Assembly (NCBI RefSeq): GCF_003144245.1
Contig: NW_020289976.1
Coordinates: 682,001 to 746,000, forward strand
DNA: 64,000 bases
Reading direction: 5' to 3'
DNA from: Jaminaea rosea
Taxonomy: Eukaryota; Basidiomycota; Exobasidiomycetes; Microstromatales
The notes below the pieces were generated by a model. That model ran no database searches, was not told the origin of the DNA, and saw only the letters and a list, made by a program, of their open reading frames with translations. This document shows positions 1 through 10,325 of this stretch, in pieces (position 1 is the first letter of the stretch; every line of letters starts with the position of its first letter). A program made the translations under genes and the position numbers.

Positions 1-2228
1 CTCACTTCATCGGAGCTGTTCCTCTCCCGCAAAGACGTGCCTTCGGCCAAGAGCAGCCAAGTCTCTGACTCGGGAGATGCGAATGAACGGACACCGCTCA
101 TCGACCCTGGTGCTGCAGCGTCTTCGTCTAACGGGAAGCGATACGGCACGCCTTCAGTTACGCGCAACGCGAATCAGGTACGAGCTCAAGCTGCTAACGC
201 TCCGAGGAAGATCCTCTACTTTGGCAGTGGGAGTGGTATCTCAGAGATCAAGGTGGGCAGACAGCGGGGAGAAGAAGCCGTAGGCCGCGCGTACTGACAG
301 TCTCTGTTGCACCTGGTGCTCTCGCGCAGGTCGTCCTCTCCGGCTTCGTCATCCGTGGCTACCTAGGGTACCGCACCCTCTTTACCAAGTCAGTCGGCCT
401 CGCCCTATCCGTGGCTTCCGGCCTCTCCCTAGGCAAGGAAGGCCCCTTTGTACACATCGCCTCGTGCGTAGGCAACATCGTGTGTCGACTCTTCCCCAAG
501 TACGAGCACAACGAGTCCAAGCGCCGCGAGATCCTCTCTTGCGCCTGTGCTGCGGGCGTAGCTGTAGCTTTCGGGGCACCAGTGGGTGGGGTCCTCTTTT
601 CGCTCGAGGAAGTCTCATACTACTTCAGCGCTAAGGTCATGTTCCGCAGCTTCTTCTGTGCTATGATTGCTGCTGCCGGACTGCGTTTCATTGACCCCTT
701 CGGGACGGGTAAGATCGTCCTCTTCCAAGTCTCGTACGACAAGGATTGGGCGTTCCATGAACTACCCTTCTTCGTCATCATTGGCGCCTTTGGTGGCATC
801 TACGGCGCTCTGTTCACTCGTCTCAACCTCATGTGGAGCAAGGAAGTGCGAGCAAAGACGTGGATGGCAAGACATCCCTTGTGGGAAGTGATCGCCGTCA
901 CGCTGGTCACGGTAGCCATCTCCTTTTTGAATGGCTACACGCGCATGGGTGGGCCAGAGCTGATCACGGATCTGTTCAGCGAGTGTCACGAGCACCAGAG
1001 CTTGGACGGGCTGTGCATCAAGGGGCCTGGTCAAATCGGGCCGCTCATTAGCTCTGTGGCCTGGACGATGATTGCCAAGGTAAGTGCGCGAGGCAGCGGG
1101 TTGCCGAGGACACATAATCTGATTGCGTCCCTCACGCCGCGTCGCAGGGCGTCCTCACCATCGTCACCTTCGGCATTAAGCTACCCGCAGGCATCTTCAT
1201 CCCTTCGCTCGCCGTCGGAGCGTGCTTTGGCCGCATCATCGGACTCCTCGTCCAATACGTCCAGTGGACTCGACCCGAGCTCAGCTTCTTCGCATGGTGC
1301 TCTGACTCGTCTGATGGCGCCTGCATCGTGCCGGGCATCTACGCCATGGTGGGCGCGGCTGCTACACTGAGCGGCGTGACAAGGACGACGATCAGTCTGG
1401 CAGTCATCATGTTCGAGCTGACGGGGACGTTGACATACAGTGGGTGCAGGGTCGAGAGCGGCAGGAAGCGTTATAAGGGGCGTGGCTCTGACATTCCCCT
1501 CTTCTCGCACGACGCCCGTAGGCATCCCAGTCATGATCGCAATCCTAGTCGCCAAGACCCTCGCTGATGCTCTCGAGCCTAAAGGCATCTACGACCTGGT
1601 AATCGAGCTGTCGGGACTGCCGTACCTCGACCCGAAAGCTGCCTATACCTGGCGGGGCGTCACGATACGCGACGTTATGGAGAGCGATGTGGAGCGTCTC
1701 GTGCTAGAGGAAGACGTCACGATCGCTCAGCTTCGACGCAAGATTGACAACCTCCCTCTCGGCGACGGGCAGGCTGATGGAGGATTTCCCATCGTGATGG
1801 GAAAGGGCAAGACCGTGCGTATGGTAGGGTACATTGCGGCGCCTGAGCTCGAGTATGGCCTGAACGAGCTGGTGCGGGTCAGGCCGGACATGGATGAGAA
1901 CACGGCCATTTGCACGTTCAGCTACCTGCCGCAGGTGAATGAGGCGCTGCGAGCCGCAGACGTTGATGAAGAGGAGTCCATCGTACGCGACTCAGTCTTC
2001 CTCTCTACGACGGATCCTCAAGACCTGAGCCGATACGTGGACAAGGCACCCATCACTGTCAACATCTCCTCCCCTCTCGAGCTCTGCCACAGCCTCTTTG
2101 TCCGGCTGGGCGTGCGATACCTCGTTGTGGTGGACGCGAGCGGTAAGCTCAAGGGAGTCATTTCCAAGAAGCGCTGGTTGGCCTTTGTCGAGCATGGGAT
2201 TGTCAGCAATGACGGCGAGGGGCATTGA
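1..2228 (+). CDS. CLC-type chloride channel / Cl-/H+ antiporter (5' truncated by window)
   Basis: Membrane chloride transporter of the CLC family (fungal Gef1-like), expected in Golgi/endosomal or vacuolar membranes, where it balances charge during acidification. Inferred exons are 1-252, 330-1079, 1148-1439 and 1522-2228; all junctions are GT-AG and keep frame. The pore signatures are visible: GSGISEIK spans the first junction, GKEGP carries the gating glutamate, and the helix ending GVLFSLEE carries the internal proton glutamate, which argues for an exchanger rather than a pure channel. The C-terminal cytosolic part has two CBS-like segments, VTIRDVMESD onward and PITVNISSP onward. The N-terminus lies before base 1, so the start is not visible. 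The stop is TGA at 2226-2228. Family assignment is firm; subcellular site is by analogy. Confidence 0.93.
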
Positions 2229-3007
2229 TGATCGGCATCGGCGAAGGGCGGGCCGAAAAGCGATTGCGGCAGCTCAAATGAAGCGAGGTGTGACCCGTCG
2301 ATTACATTGCGAGCGAGCGGAAGATACGCCACGACTAGCGACATTATGACCCGGCTCTCATCATCCGCAGACATGACGCACGGATCAATAAGGTACGAAG
2401 AGCTGCTTTCTCTCTAATGACACCTCGTTCCTAATTACAATGGGGCTTAACTCTGTAATTACCCACCTGTGCTCGGCTAGGCGCGGGGCTGAACGATTGG
2501 CTGCAAATGCGCGGCTGCCTGCTGGACCTCCAAAACATCAGACGAGAAAGACTTCGCCGACCATGGTATAAGCGTGCCCCGTTCTTGCATTTCTTTCCTC
2601 TCCCACCTCCTCTGCCCCTACGATACGACTCACCTGTTTCGACGCGTCCTTCCTGGTGAAGCACGTTGAGCGGCTTTTGCGCCTTCCTCGCCTACTACAG
2701 AAGCTGTACATCCCCTCCTGCCTCTGCCGCCCCGTCACGTTTACAAACGCTAGGGCTACCCGTAATTGAATACGCTACCCAAGGTGAGCGACCGCGGGCT
2801 TCCCGCAAATGCCGTTCGCATCGCTCACGTCCCGCTCGCTCCTCACCTCGCTCCTCACCTTGCCGCTGCATCGGCCCACACCCTCAACCCACTCGCCCAC
2901 CGTCTTGCTCCCACGCACCCTTTCCCCCCAAATCCCCTTGGCCTGCCGCTGCGTCACTTGGCCTGGATGTGCAGGTCACTTTCTCGTATCCCACCTTGCC
3001 CTTCAAG
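2229..3007. promoter_or_regulatory. Intergenic/upstream region of the Kex2-repeat gene
   Basis: No convincing gene is seen. The second half is strongly pyrimidine-rich on the + strand (about 2585-2660 and 2840-3000), as in fungal 5' leaders. A possible leader intron has donor gtgagc near 2785 and acceptor gcag ending near 2974. This would need RNA evidence. Confidence 0.4.
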
Positions 3008-4195
3008 ATGCTCAACATCAAGCTTCTCACCAGCTGTGTGCCTCTCGGCCTCCTGCTCGCAAGCGCGACTATGGTGCAATCCTCGGACTTGCGTCTTATT
3101 CGTCTGGTCCGCCGCAGCTCTTCGGTCGGCCTGGCCCACAAGCAAGCGCTCGACAATCACAAGCGCATGGCCACTGCAGCAGACATGGTCATTCCCGCCG
3201 TTTCTGCACCTGCAATTGAGCGTGGCTACGAAGTCGAAGTGGCTCGCTCCTCCGTCAGTCCTGGTTCGGACAACAGCAAGGGAGACGGCGGTAACACTGG
3301 TCACTGGAAGCGGACGCAAGGAGGTACGGTCGAGCATGGCTCCTCGAATGAAGCAGCCAGGTACGTCAATCCTGCTCGAGACCTCGACAGCGACGTCAGC
3401 CATAGCAGGCGCACTCAAGGCGGAGGCGAAGTCGTCACTGGGCCTCCTCTTTCTATCAATGGGAAGCGCACACAAGGTGGCGTTGAGGTAGAGTCTGGTC
3501 CTGCTACTATGCACAACGACGAGGGCACCACTATCGGCGGCTTCACAGCCCGCGAGCCCATCGACGGTGGGGACAAGCGTACCACCCCTACGACCTTTAT
3601 CAACCCTGGCGCTCCCGTACCTGGCCTGCCCATCGACGGAGGTCACAAGCGCACAGCCTTGGGCTTCATTTGGCCTGGCCTGCCTATCGATGGGGGGCAC
3701 AAGCGCACGACAGACGCTATGGCCATCATTGGCGGCAAGGCCCCTGCTCATGATCATAAATCTGTTCACAACGAGCGCTTCGAGGACAGTACCCCTCGCT
3801 CTGGAGGGACAGTAGAGCGCGACGTCATCAGCTCCTTCGAGCGCCTCGTAAAGCGCGGCATGCTTCCCCTCGGTGACGGCTCTTACTTCGCCTCGCACGG
3901 CCGTGTCACCTGGTACGCGGGCCACTCGATGGACGCCCCAGCCTGCGGCGGGGCTAGGCCTAGCGAGAATGACTACGTCGCTGCGGTGCCGAAGATGCTG
4001 GCGTCCAAGTGCGGCCACCATTTGCTGATCCTTCACAACGGAAAGACGGTCAAGGCCAAGATTGTCGACTGGTGCCAAGACTGCGAGGATCACCACCTCG
4101 ATGTTAGCCCCAGCACGTTCAAAGCGCTGGCGCCGCTCGATGTGGGGGATATCAAGGATGTGCATTACCGCGTGCTCGCCAAGAGCGGGCACTAG
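3008..4195 (+). CDS. Secreted Kex2-processed repeat precursor fused to a double-psi beta-barrel (RlpA/expansin-like) domain
   Basis: Intronless, 395 aa. The ATG at 3008 is the first in frame and opens a signal peptide (residues 1 to about 24, core VPLGLLLASATM). Residues 35-283 hold nine dibasic pairs: RR35, KR52, KR101, RR134, KR153, KR190, KR214, KR232 and KR282. In each of the six central cases (101 to 232) the residue after the pair is Thr. Three following segments begin TQGG; two others end PGLPIDGGHKR. This is the layout of a Kex2-processed secreted repeat protein, as in Ustilago Rep1 and Hum3. After KR282 comes a compact domain (about 284-395) with GRVTWYAG, a DWCQDC segment and all four cysteines after residue 300 (C313, C335, C356, C359), typical of RlpA-like/barwin-type double-psi beta barrels. 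Kex2 cutting would release at least six short peptides and a free barrel domain. Peptide activity is unknown. Neighbours suggest no pathway. Confidence 0.85.
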   Translation: MLNIKLLTSCVPLGLLLASATMVQSSDLRLIRLVRRSSSVGLAHKQALDNHKRMATAADMVIPAVSAPAIERGYEVEVARSSVSPGSDNSKGDGGNTGHWKRTQGGTVEHGSSNEAARYVNPARDLDSDVSHSRRTQGGGEVVTGPPLSINGKRTQGGVEVESGPATMHNDEGTTIGGFTAREPIDGGDKRTTPTTFINPGAPVPGLPIDGGHKRTALGFIWPGLPIDGGHKRTTDAMAIIGGKAPAHDHKSVHNERFEDSTPRSGGTVERDVISSFERLVKRGMLPLGDGSYFASHGRVTWYAGHSMDAPACGGARPSENDYVAAVPKMLASKCGHHLLILHNGKTVKAKIVDWCQDCEDHHLDVSPSTFKALAPLDVGDIKDVHYRVLAKSGH

Positions 4196-4667
4196 GCGCG
4201 TCACGACCGATTCGACTTCCCACTCCATCCCAAACCAACCCACTTGTCCTTCTCGCCTCCTCCTCGTGCACTTCGTGGCTGTACAGCCGCGGCTGCTCAC
4301 CTCGAGGCTGGCTCCTCGAGCGAAGGTGGCCCTCTTGTCTCTTTGCTACTTTACCCATCGCTTCGACCTCGACCACTTTGCGTTTGCCCGCGAGCCTTGA
4401 GTGGTCGTCGCTCCACCCCCTTGAATCTCGGCGAGCGGTAGCATAGCTCGATACGCGCCGGCTCCGCGGCAACCCTAGAGATCTGCGTAGTGGTGTTGTT
4501 GCTGCCTCGTTGTTGCTTACCCCTTCGTTGCTTCTCACCCCTTACGCTTCGCTCCTTTAAACCGGAAAAGCTGTTTGTCTCTCTTCGTGTGCAGTCCACG
4601 AGCGCGATGCGATGTGAGGATGGCGGCAGCCCTGCTATGACCTTGCTCAAAACTCATCTGTTCGCTC
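4196..4667. other. Gene-free interval between convergent genes
   Basis: This lies between the stop of the Kex2-repeat gene (+) and the stop of the NCE101-like gene (-), so it should hold both 3' UTRs. Short frames are present on both strands, but none has a recognisable domain or plausible splice partners. Confidence 0.5.
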
Positions 4668-4993
4668 TCAGACCATACGCGTCTGCGCAGCGCCAGGCGT
4701 GGAGCCCGAATTTGCAGCAGCGCTCGCAGCTCTCAATGCCGCAGGGGCAGGAGGGGGAGCCTCTCCGCTCCATCTACGCTTGACTAGGTCAGAGAGCATC
4801 CTGCCTTCCGGGCGATGGGCTGCGTTGCGGCCATCGTTCTCCCACAGAATGTAGGCGAGGACGCCGGTCGAGATGCCCAAGAGGGGGTCGGAGATGCTGC
4901 GATGGACGATGAGACAAGGGTGAGCGACTGACCTCATTCCGAGTGGTGAGCATCGTGCACGCCTGCTCACCGTCCTACGAGGTATCGAGGCAT
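4668..4993 (-). CDS. NCE101: NCE101-type small membrane protein (non-classical export protein 1 family)
   Basis: Two-exon gene, 83 aa. Exon 1 is 4993-4971 (MPRYLVGR, with the final codon split), the intron is 4970-4897 (gtgagc donor, cag acceptor) and exon 2 is 4896-4668. The protein reads ISDPLLGISTGVLAYILWEN followed by a PEGR and DLVKRRW segment, then an Ala/Pro-rich tail. Order and length match the NCE101 family of tiny fungal proteins: a short N-terminus ending Arg, a D-P pair, one hydrophobic helix, then a charged amphipathic stretch. The yeast protein was named for its role in leaderless export of a reporter; its true role is unclear. The gene is easily missed because exon 1 is only 23 nt. 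It is divergent from SDH2. Confidence 0.75.
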
Positions 4994-5430
4994 CTTTGAC
5001 GAGATTTTCAGCGTGACCGTGGCCTTCCAACAACGACTGCAGCTCTGAGTGAATGCGTGCGTGAGGGCATGCGTTGAAGCTGGTTTGTGCTTGACTGGAA
5101 GCTCGACTCGCCGCTCGTTGCCCCGCTCGCGGCCGTTCGGACTGGCGGCCATCCCGGCGGCTAACGTGTTGCCACGTGGTCCGTCGAGCCGGCTGACGAA
5201 GCTGATGCGCGCTTGGCTTTCTCCGGCTTGGGCCGACAGTCGTCTATTGTTAAGCAAGAGGCAGCCGCGAGAGCCTGAGACGGCACCAAGCAGCCTGACA
5301 GCCGCCACCAGAGCTTCAGCCCAGGCCCCCTCCTGATTACCCCGCGCCTTTCAACTCATAGCTTTTAGCCTTTCTCGCCATCACTACCATCTCGATCGCC
5401 ACCGCCACCTTGAACACCGTCCTCCTAAAC
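4994..5430. promoter_or_regulatory. Divergent promoter region NCE101 / SDH2
   Basis: This 437-bp interval lies between two head-to-head genes and must contain both promoters and leaders. A frame at 5049-5336 (+) has no domain and no supporting context, and I do not call it a gene. No TATA-like element stands out. Confidence 0.5.
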
Positions 5431-6424
5431 ATGTCGCTCATGAACTCAGCATCATCATCACTCCGCAGGGCAACGGCCGTCGCTGGCCCTTCGTCCTTGG
5501 CTCGACGTGCTTTGTCGACCTCTGCTCCTCGCGCCCTGGCCACACCAGCTGGAGACTTGTCGTCATCACAGCCAGCATCGTCGAAGCCCCAGCACATGAA
5601 GGAATTCAAGATTTACAGGTGGAACCCGGATCTCCCAACAGAGAAGTAAGTGGGATGCACGCCACAGTGAAGCATTCACACTTTCGATACAAGGGGTGCT
5701 GACCTCCTCCCTCCTCCCCTCTCCTACGCGTAGGCCGCAAATGCAGTCGTACACTCTCGATCTCAATCAGACTGGACCCATGGTTCTTGACGCTCTCATC
5801 AAGATTAAGAACGAAATGGACCCGACGCTCACATTCCGTCGCTCGTGCCGTGAGGGCATCTGCGGCTCGTGCGCCATGAACATTGATGGTGTCAACACCT
5901 TGGCTTGCCTCTGCCGTATCGAGCGCGCCGGCGGCGACTCCAAGATCTACCCCTTGCCGCACATGTACATCGTCAAGGACTTGGTTCCGGACCTCACGCA
6001 GTTCTACAAGCAGTACCGCTCCATCGAGCCCTTCCTCAAGTCAGACAATACTCCCAAGGAGGGCGAGCACCTTCAGTCACCCGAGGAGCGTCGCAGGCTG
6101 GACGGTCTCTACGAGTGCATTCTCTGCGCCTGCTGCTCGACTTCGTGCCCCTCGTACTGGTGGAACCAGGACGAGTACCTCGGCCCCGCCGTCTTGATGC
6201 AGGCATACCGATGGATGGCAGACTCGCGCGACACGCACGGTGAAGAGCGAAGGCAGAAGCTGGAGAACTCCTTCAGTCTCTACCGATGCCACACCATCTT
6301 CAACTGCTCCAAGACATGCCCCAAGGGTCTCAACCCGGCAAAGGCTATTGCCGCAATCAAGAGGGACATGGCCTTTGGTCCGCCCAAGAGCGACTCCCAG
6401 AGGCAGGTCATTGCCGACAACTAA
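5431..6424 (+). CDS. SDH2: Succinate dehydrogenase iron-sulfur subunit, mitochondrial
   Basis: Complex II subunit that relays electrons from the flavoprotein through [2Fe-2S], [4Fe-4S] and [3Fe-4S] clusters to ubiquinone in the inner mitochondrial membrane. Exons 5431-5645 and 5734-6424 give 301 aa; the intron has a gtaagt donor and tag acceptor. The N-terminal ~60 residues are Ser/Ala/Arg-rich with few acids, as in a mitochondrial presequence. All cluster motifs are present: [30 protein letters not shown] and [14 protein letters not shown]. The His of the last motif, a known site of SDHI-fungicide resistance changes, is the wild-type His. A second in-frame ATG at 5443 is an alternative start. 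The gene is tail-to-tail with the JMJD7-like gene, 102 bp between stop codons. Confidence 0.97.
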
Positions 6425-6526
6425 GGGCACGCATCGTTTTCTCTTTCTTGTTTCGTCACGCTCGATGCTATGCGCGCCGCGCACACGGTAATATCACGAT
6501 TTTGACTTCACTGCACGCTACCTGAC

Positions 6527-7902
6527 TCATCTTGACTCCCCATCGTCGTCGTCGTCGTCGTCGTGCACGCCGTCGCCCATCGCCTTGATGAAGTCTAGCA
6601 TAGCCCACTGTGGGCCAAAGGCAGCTTGGCTCTCGTACCACCAATTGACGGCTATGCAGACTCGTTCGGTGCGATCATCAGCCTGCTGCGACACGTGGTG
6701 ATACCAGCTGCGTGCGTGCGTGTGGGGGACGCGGTCCATGTCAGCTTCACTCCTGGTATCGCAGTGTCACACCCACTCACCCCGCAGGTAAGAACAACAT
6801 CTCCCCTTCAGAGACCTCGATGCTCAGCGGCTTCAATCCCTTGGCATATCGCCTGTTGGGCCTGTTCCTCGCCGCATCAGGCGGTAATGTTGGGTCGATG
6901 GGGATCCATGGCGTGGCCGGAGTACCTTCTTCCGGTGTAGCGCTGAGGTTGTGCGGCAGGTCAGCAGAGTGCCGATGTACGTCAAAGGGGCGCCTTGGAT
7001 CCTCGCAAAGGAAGTGAGCCTCGAAAGGTGGGAAGACGGTGAACGTCTTACGGCCCCGTACGGTGAAGAAGAGGTTCTCGTAATGGTCGCTGCGAGAGAC
7101 AAGCCCGCGCCCAGAGTCAGCGAATCCCTTCCTCTAGCTACAAAACTGGAAGCGGGGCAACGCACCGATGCATGCTACTCTGACTTTTCGATCCTCCCAG
7201 CCAAACGTTGACCGCTTCCGGTTTTGACCCGATTGCCTCACTCGCCCAAGAGATATCGCTGCGGCCCTCCGAGTCGAGCAGGTCTTGCAGCAAGGGGCTG
7301 AGGTCGCCAGCTCCTGTCGATGAGTCTGTCAGATTGGAGTCTTGAGATTGGAGATAGTAGACGGGCGAGGGGTCGTGTGATGACGATGGCTGTGAGGATT
7401 GGGTTGTGACCTTGCTCATGAGCTCGGCAAAGGTCCTGAAAGCAATGAAGGAGAGATCAGTCATCAGCCTTGCTCTCTGACCTTTCTTGTCTGCCATCCC
7501 TCACATCTCAGCCTCAGCAGGCAGAGCAAATACTGTCTTCTCCTGGCCACCTGGCCCAGCCAGCGGCTTCAAATCATCGGCCCGCCCGTCAGGCGTAACC
7601 GACACCTTGACCTTCTTGTTGCCCATCTTTGCCACGAGGTAGCCAGGCTCCTTCCATTGCTGAAGAGCTTTGCGATCCTGCAGGGCGCCTCGGATGAGAA
7701 GCGGGCTCGGGCATGCTAGCTTCTGTGCGAAGGAAAGCGGTGTGATGGATGAGGCAGGGACCTCTGGTGGGTGATATGGCAAGGTCGGCGCCGATGACGA
7801 GAAGCCGCCATCCTCGTGGGCCTCGACTGGCAAACCGAGGAGCTCCCTCGCCGAGATGGCTAGCTGAAGGGCTGCTGCATCGACTTGATCTTGAGATGGC
7901 AT
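6527..7902 (-). CDS. JMJD7-like JmjC-domain hydroxylase
   Basis: Fe(II)/2-oxoglutarate oxygenase resembling animal JMJD7, which hydroxylates a lysine in DRG-family GTPases. Inferred exons are 7902-7505, 7435-7166, 7089-6781 and 6707-6527 (385 aa), all GT-AG and in phase. Family landmarks in order: PLSFAQKLACPSPLLIRGAL; VKVSVTPDGRADD; a WASEAIG...AVNVWLG segment; the iron-binding HRD spanning the second intron (H222, D224) followed by HYENLFFTVRG; PWIPIDP; EGEMLFLPAGWYHHV with the distal iron His (H329 or H330); and AVNWWYE. The C-terminus is a seven-Asp run encoded by a CGT microsatellite, before GESR. An in-frame ATG at 8013 would add 37 residues, but MPSQDQ at 7902 fits the family better. 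Substrate in this fungus is inferred only. Confidence 0.88.
6544..6564 (-). repeat. GAC/CGT microsatellite encoding poly-Asp
   Basis: About seven tandem CGT units (+ strand) lie inside the last exon of the JMJD7-like gene and encode a run of seven Asp before its C-terminus. Confidence 0.85.
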
Positions 7903-8211
7903 GGCCGAGCCTTCTTCTCCTTGCCGGCTCTTGACGGGTGGGTGAAGAAGACGGCGGCGACCTTCTCCCGCCGCGTCAAGGCAAATTTGTGACGGCCCGC
8001 CAATGGCCGCCACGGGAGCAGCGCCTGCGCCAAAGCGGCTCTTGATGGTATTGTCAAAGGCCCATGACGGTCATCCGATTGCTCTGAAACGGATGGACGA
8101 TGGCGGCAGCACAGCAATGCAAAGAGCGCTGCGTACGGCGTCGAGGCCAATCTGTGCTTCCTACCGCTCTTCTCAATAGCATCTCGTTCCCCAGGCATCA
8201 TCCGCGACGAC
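7903..8211. promoter_or_regulatory. Divergent promoter region JMJD7-like / Mala s 1-like
   Basis: This 309-bp interval separates two head-to-head genes. No other gene or clear core element is seen. Confidence 0.45.
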
Positions 8212-9455
8212 ATGCTTTTTGCTCCCCTCCTTGCCATTATCAACCTCGTAGCATCTTCTGCTGCCTTGGCATCCCCGCCAGATGATGCTTTAAATAGTCG
8301 AGCCACAATACCAGACATCTACGAGATCAAGATAGCGCACCTCGACCCGGAGGATGCCGTCTTCGACAAGGATCGCAAGCTCTTGTACCAGTCGAATCTC
8401 TACCGCGCCAAGGTGGCCGTGAGCAATACCAAGTCCGGACACATGTTTGGTGAGCGCCGAGCCGCACTTGCGTACAGAGACGACTTTGACTGTTTGCCTG
8501 ACCGGTATTGCCAACAGACGCGTACATCCCTGGCATCTCCTCGGACGAAGCCATAACACGCTATGAGCTCGCAGGCCTGTCCCTTGACAAGGCAGACAAG
8601 CCCACCCGGCTATACGGTGTTGCCAAGGACCACTCTGCCTTCACATTCGGTCCCAAGCAAAGCGTGCGAGGGCCCAATGCCTTTGTAGCATTTGACCTAC
8701 CCCTCTCCAGCTCATCGAAGCCCGTGTACAACCTCGACTTACACCCGGTGCAGGGTCAGATCGAGCAAGAGCATGGCACCTGGCCATTTGCTCCTGTGGA
8801 CTCGGCACAGGACGAGGCAGGCAACTCGTACATCGTCTTCGCGCTCGGGGCTCCCGCCATCGCAAAGGTGGGACCTGATGGAACCAAAGCCGAGCCTTTC
8901 AGTGAGTGTAGGCGTGGTAGCGTGGCCGCCGTTGCCCTTCTCATCTGACCTCCTCGGGCCTTCCTCTGTGCAGGCTTCGAGCCTCCCGCTTCAATCATCC
9001 CCAATCGCACAGGCTACACCGGCATCGCGTACATACCCACCTCCCATCAGCTGGTAGCCTACGGCGGGCCGCGCCTCCTTACCCGCTTCGATCTCAATTC
9101 CTCCACGCCCAGCAAGGCGAATGCAGTTCAAATTCAAGGCTCACCAATCAAGTGGTCTCACGCTGAAAAGATCAACCTCATCGCCTCGCTCGACGGCACG
9201 GGGGACAGGCTGGTAGTGACCAACGCGCCTGATGTCATCTCATTCAGGTCGACGGACGGGTGGAAGACGGCCACGTACAAGAAGTTCACCAGGCCTGAGT
9301 TGAAGAATAATTCCCTCACTACCGTCACGGAGCTTGAGTTTGAGGGAGGAATGCGCGGCATATACGGTGCTGGGGCGTACTTTGGCAAGGGGAAATTCAG
9401 CGATCGCACGAGCTGGCCTCTCTACAGGTTGGGCGATGAGCTGCTCAAAGCGTGA
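8212..9455 (+). CDS. Mala s 1 / Tri14-like secreted beta-propeller protein
   Basis: Secreted protein of the Mala s 1-like family, which includes the Malassezia cell-wall allergen and Fusarium Tri14. Exons 8212-8449, 8518-8901 and 8974-9455 give 367 aa. Residues 1 to about 20 form a signal peptide (core FAPLLAIINLVASSAALAS). Diagnostic segments are DPEDAVFDKDRKLLYQSNLY near the N-terminus, ISGL-like ELAGLSL, SAQDEAGNSYIVFALGAPAI, GYTGIAYIP, LVAYGGPRLLTRFDL and DVISFRSTDGWKTA. The segments recur at intervals as in a six-bladed propeller. The founding allergen binds phosphoinositides and Tri14 is linked to virulence; whether either holds here is unknown. It is divergent from the JMJD7-like gene. 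Confidence 0.87.
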
Positions 9456-9629
9456 GAGAATACTGCGCGAGGCGGGGGATGCTGCTACTCTACGAAGCTG
9501 CGGACCTTTACGTCCGGCCAGCCATGACAATTGCCTCGATTATGTCATTACCACTCCTTCGACTTCGACGATGAGGACCACTGCAAGCCTCCATTAATAC
9601 GACTTTTCCCTACTTATCGCTCGCTCGTT

Positions 9630-10174
9630 CTACGCTGAAAATTGCGTCTCATCCTTCTTGGGCCACTGCAGCCCGTTCTTCGTAGCGTCCTGCGCATCTC
9701 CTGGTTTGGCCCACTCGGGCGCCCTTTTAGTGAAGATGACCATGTCCGGACCCTTGGAGGCAAGGTAGGCGTCCGAGTCCTCAAGGAGAGAGTACTTGAA
9801 GTAGCTGTGCGAGTGGAAGAAGGCAGGGTCAGCTCAACTTCAGCTTCGATCTTGCTGCGTCGCGCCGCTACTCACGCAATCTCGCTGTCCTCCGGCACGC
9901 TCAAAAGGGGACTCCCGCACGACCCGCAGAACTTCCTCTGCATCGGCTTTCCGCTAGACGTCTCCTTGTCCAGGTACACGTTCAGATCGCCCTCCTTTGC
10001 GTCACCGGTGAAGGTCAACCCATCCTTGCCCGCGGGGATGACGGCATTGAGAGAGCACAGGGAGCCTCCCCCACGAACGCAGCACTTGCAGAAGCAGGCG
10101 GCCACGCCCTTGTGTTGGGGAGCGGTGAAGGCAAACTTGCCACAGTTGCAGCGACCTTTGAAAGACGAGGACAT
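9630..10174 (-). CDS. GFA (glutathione-dependent formaldehyde-activating / CENP-V fold) domain protein
   Basis: Small zinc-binding protein of the GFA/CENP-V fold, 157 aa, from exons 10174-9876 and 9804-9630. The zinc ligand pattern is clear: CNCGKFAF at the N-terminus, CFCKCC in the middle, and FCGSCGSPL near residue 90. These match the C-x-C, C-x-x-C and C-x-x-C groups of the family. Members are annotated as S-hydroxymethylglutathione synthases, but many fungal paralogues have no proven reaction, so I call the fold and not the activity. The second exon (YFKYSLLEDSDAYLASKGPD onward) carries the usual C-terminal segment. There is no signal peptide, so it is likely cytosolic. It lies 151 bp downstream of the MBOAT-like gene, same strand. 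Confidence 0.85.
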
Positions 10175-10325
10175 GACGATGAAGGGATGAGGATGGATTG
10201 CGATGAGAAACTAAGATGGCACACGACATCCATCGCCTTATGCACGAGGCCGAGAGCCCAAACGCCGAGCGAGCTTTGTAGAGGCGGGGAGCGACAAGTC
10301 GGAGCCTTTTCCCGCCAGGCTTGCA

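Noticed and set aside
2954-4300. 448-codon open frame on - strand
   Set aside because: It is antisense to the Kex2-repeat gene, which has a signal peptide, repeats and a C-terminal domain. No domain is present on this strand.
5049-5336. 95-codon + frame upstream of SDH2
   Set aside because: It lies in the NCE101/SDH2 divergent promoter, has a basic random composition, and no domain or splice partner.
7903-8318. - strand frames upstream of the JMJD7-like start (including ATG 8013)
   Set aside because: They would extend the protein with unconserved residues and run into the divergent Mala s 1-like gene. The MPSQDQ start fits the family.
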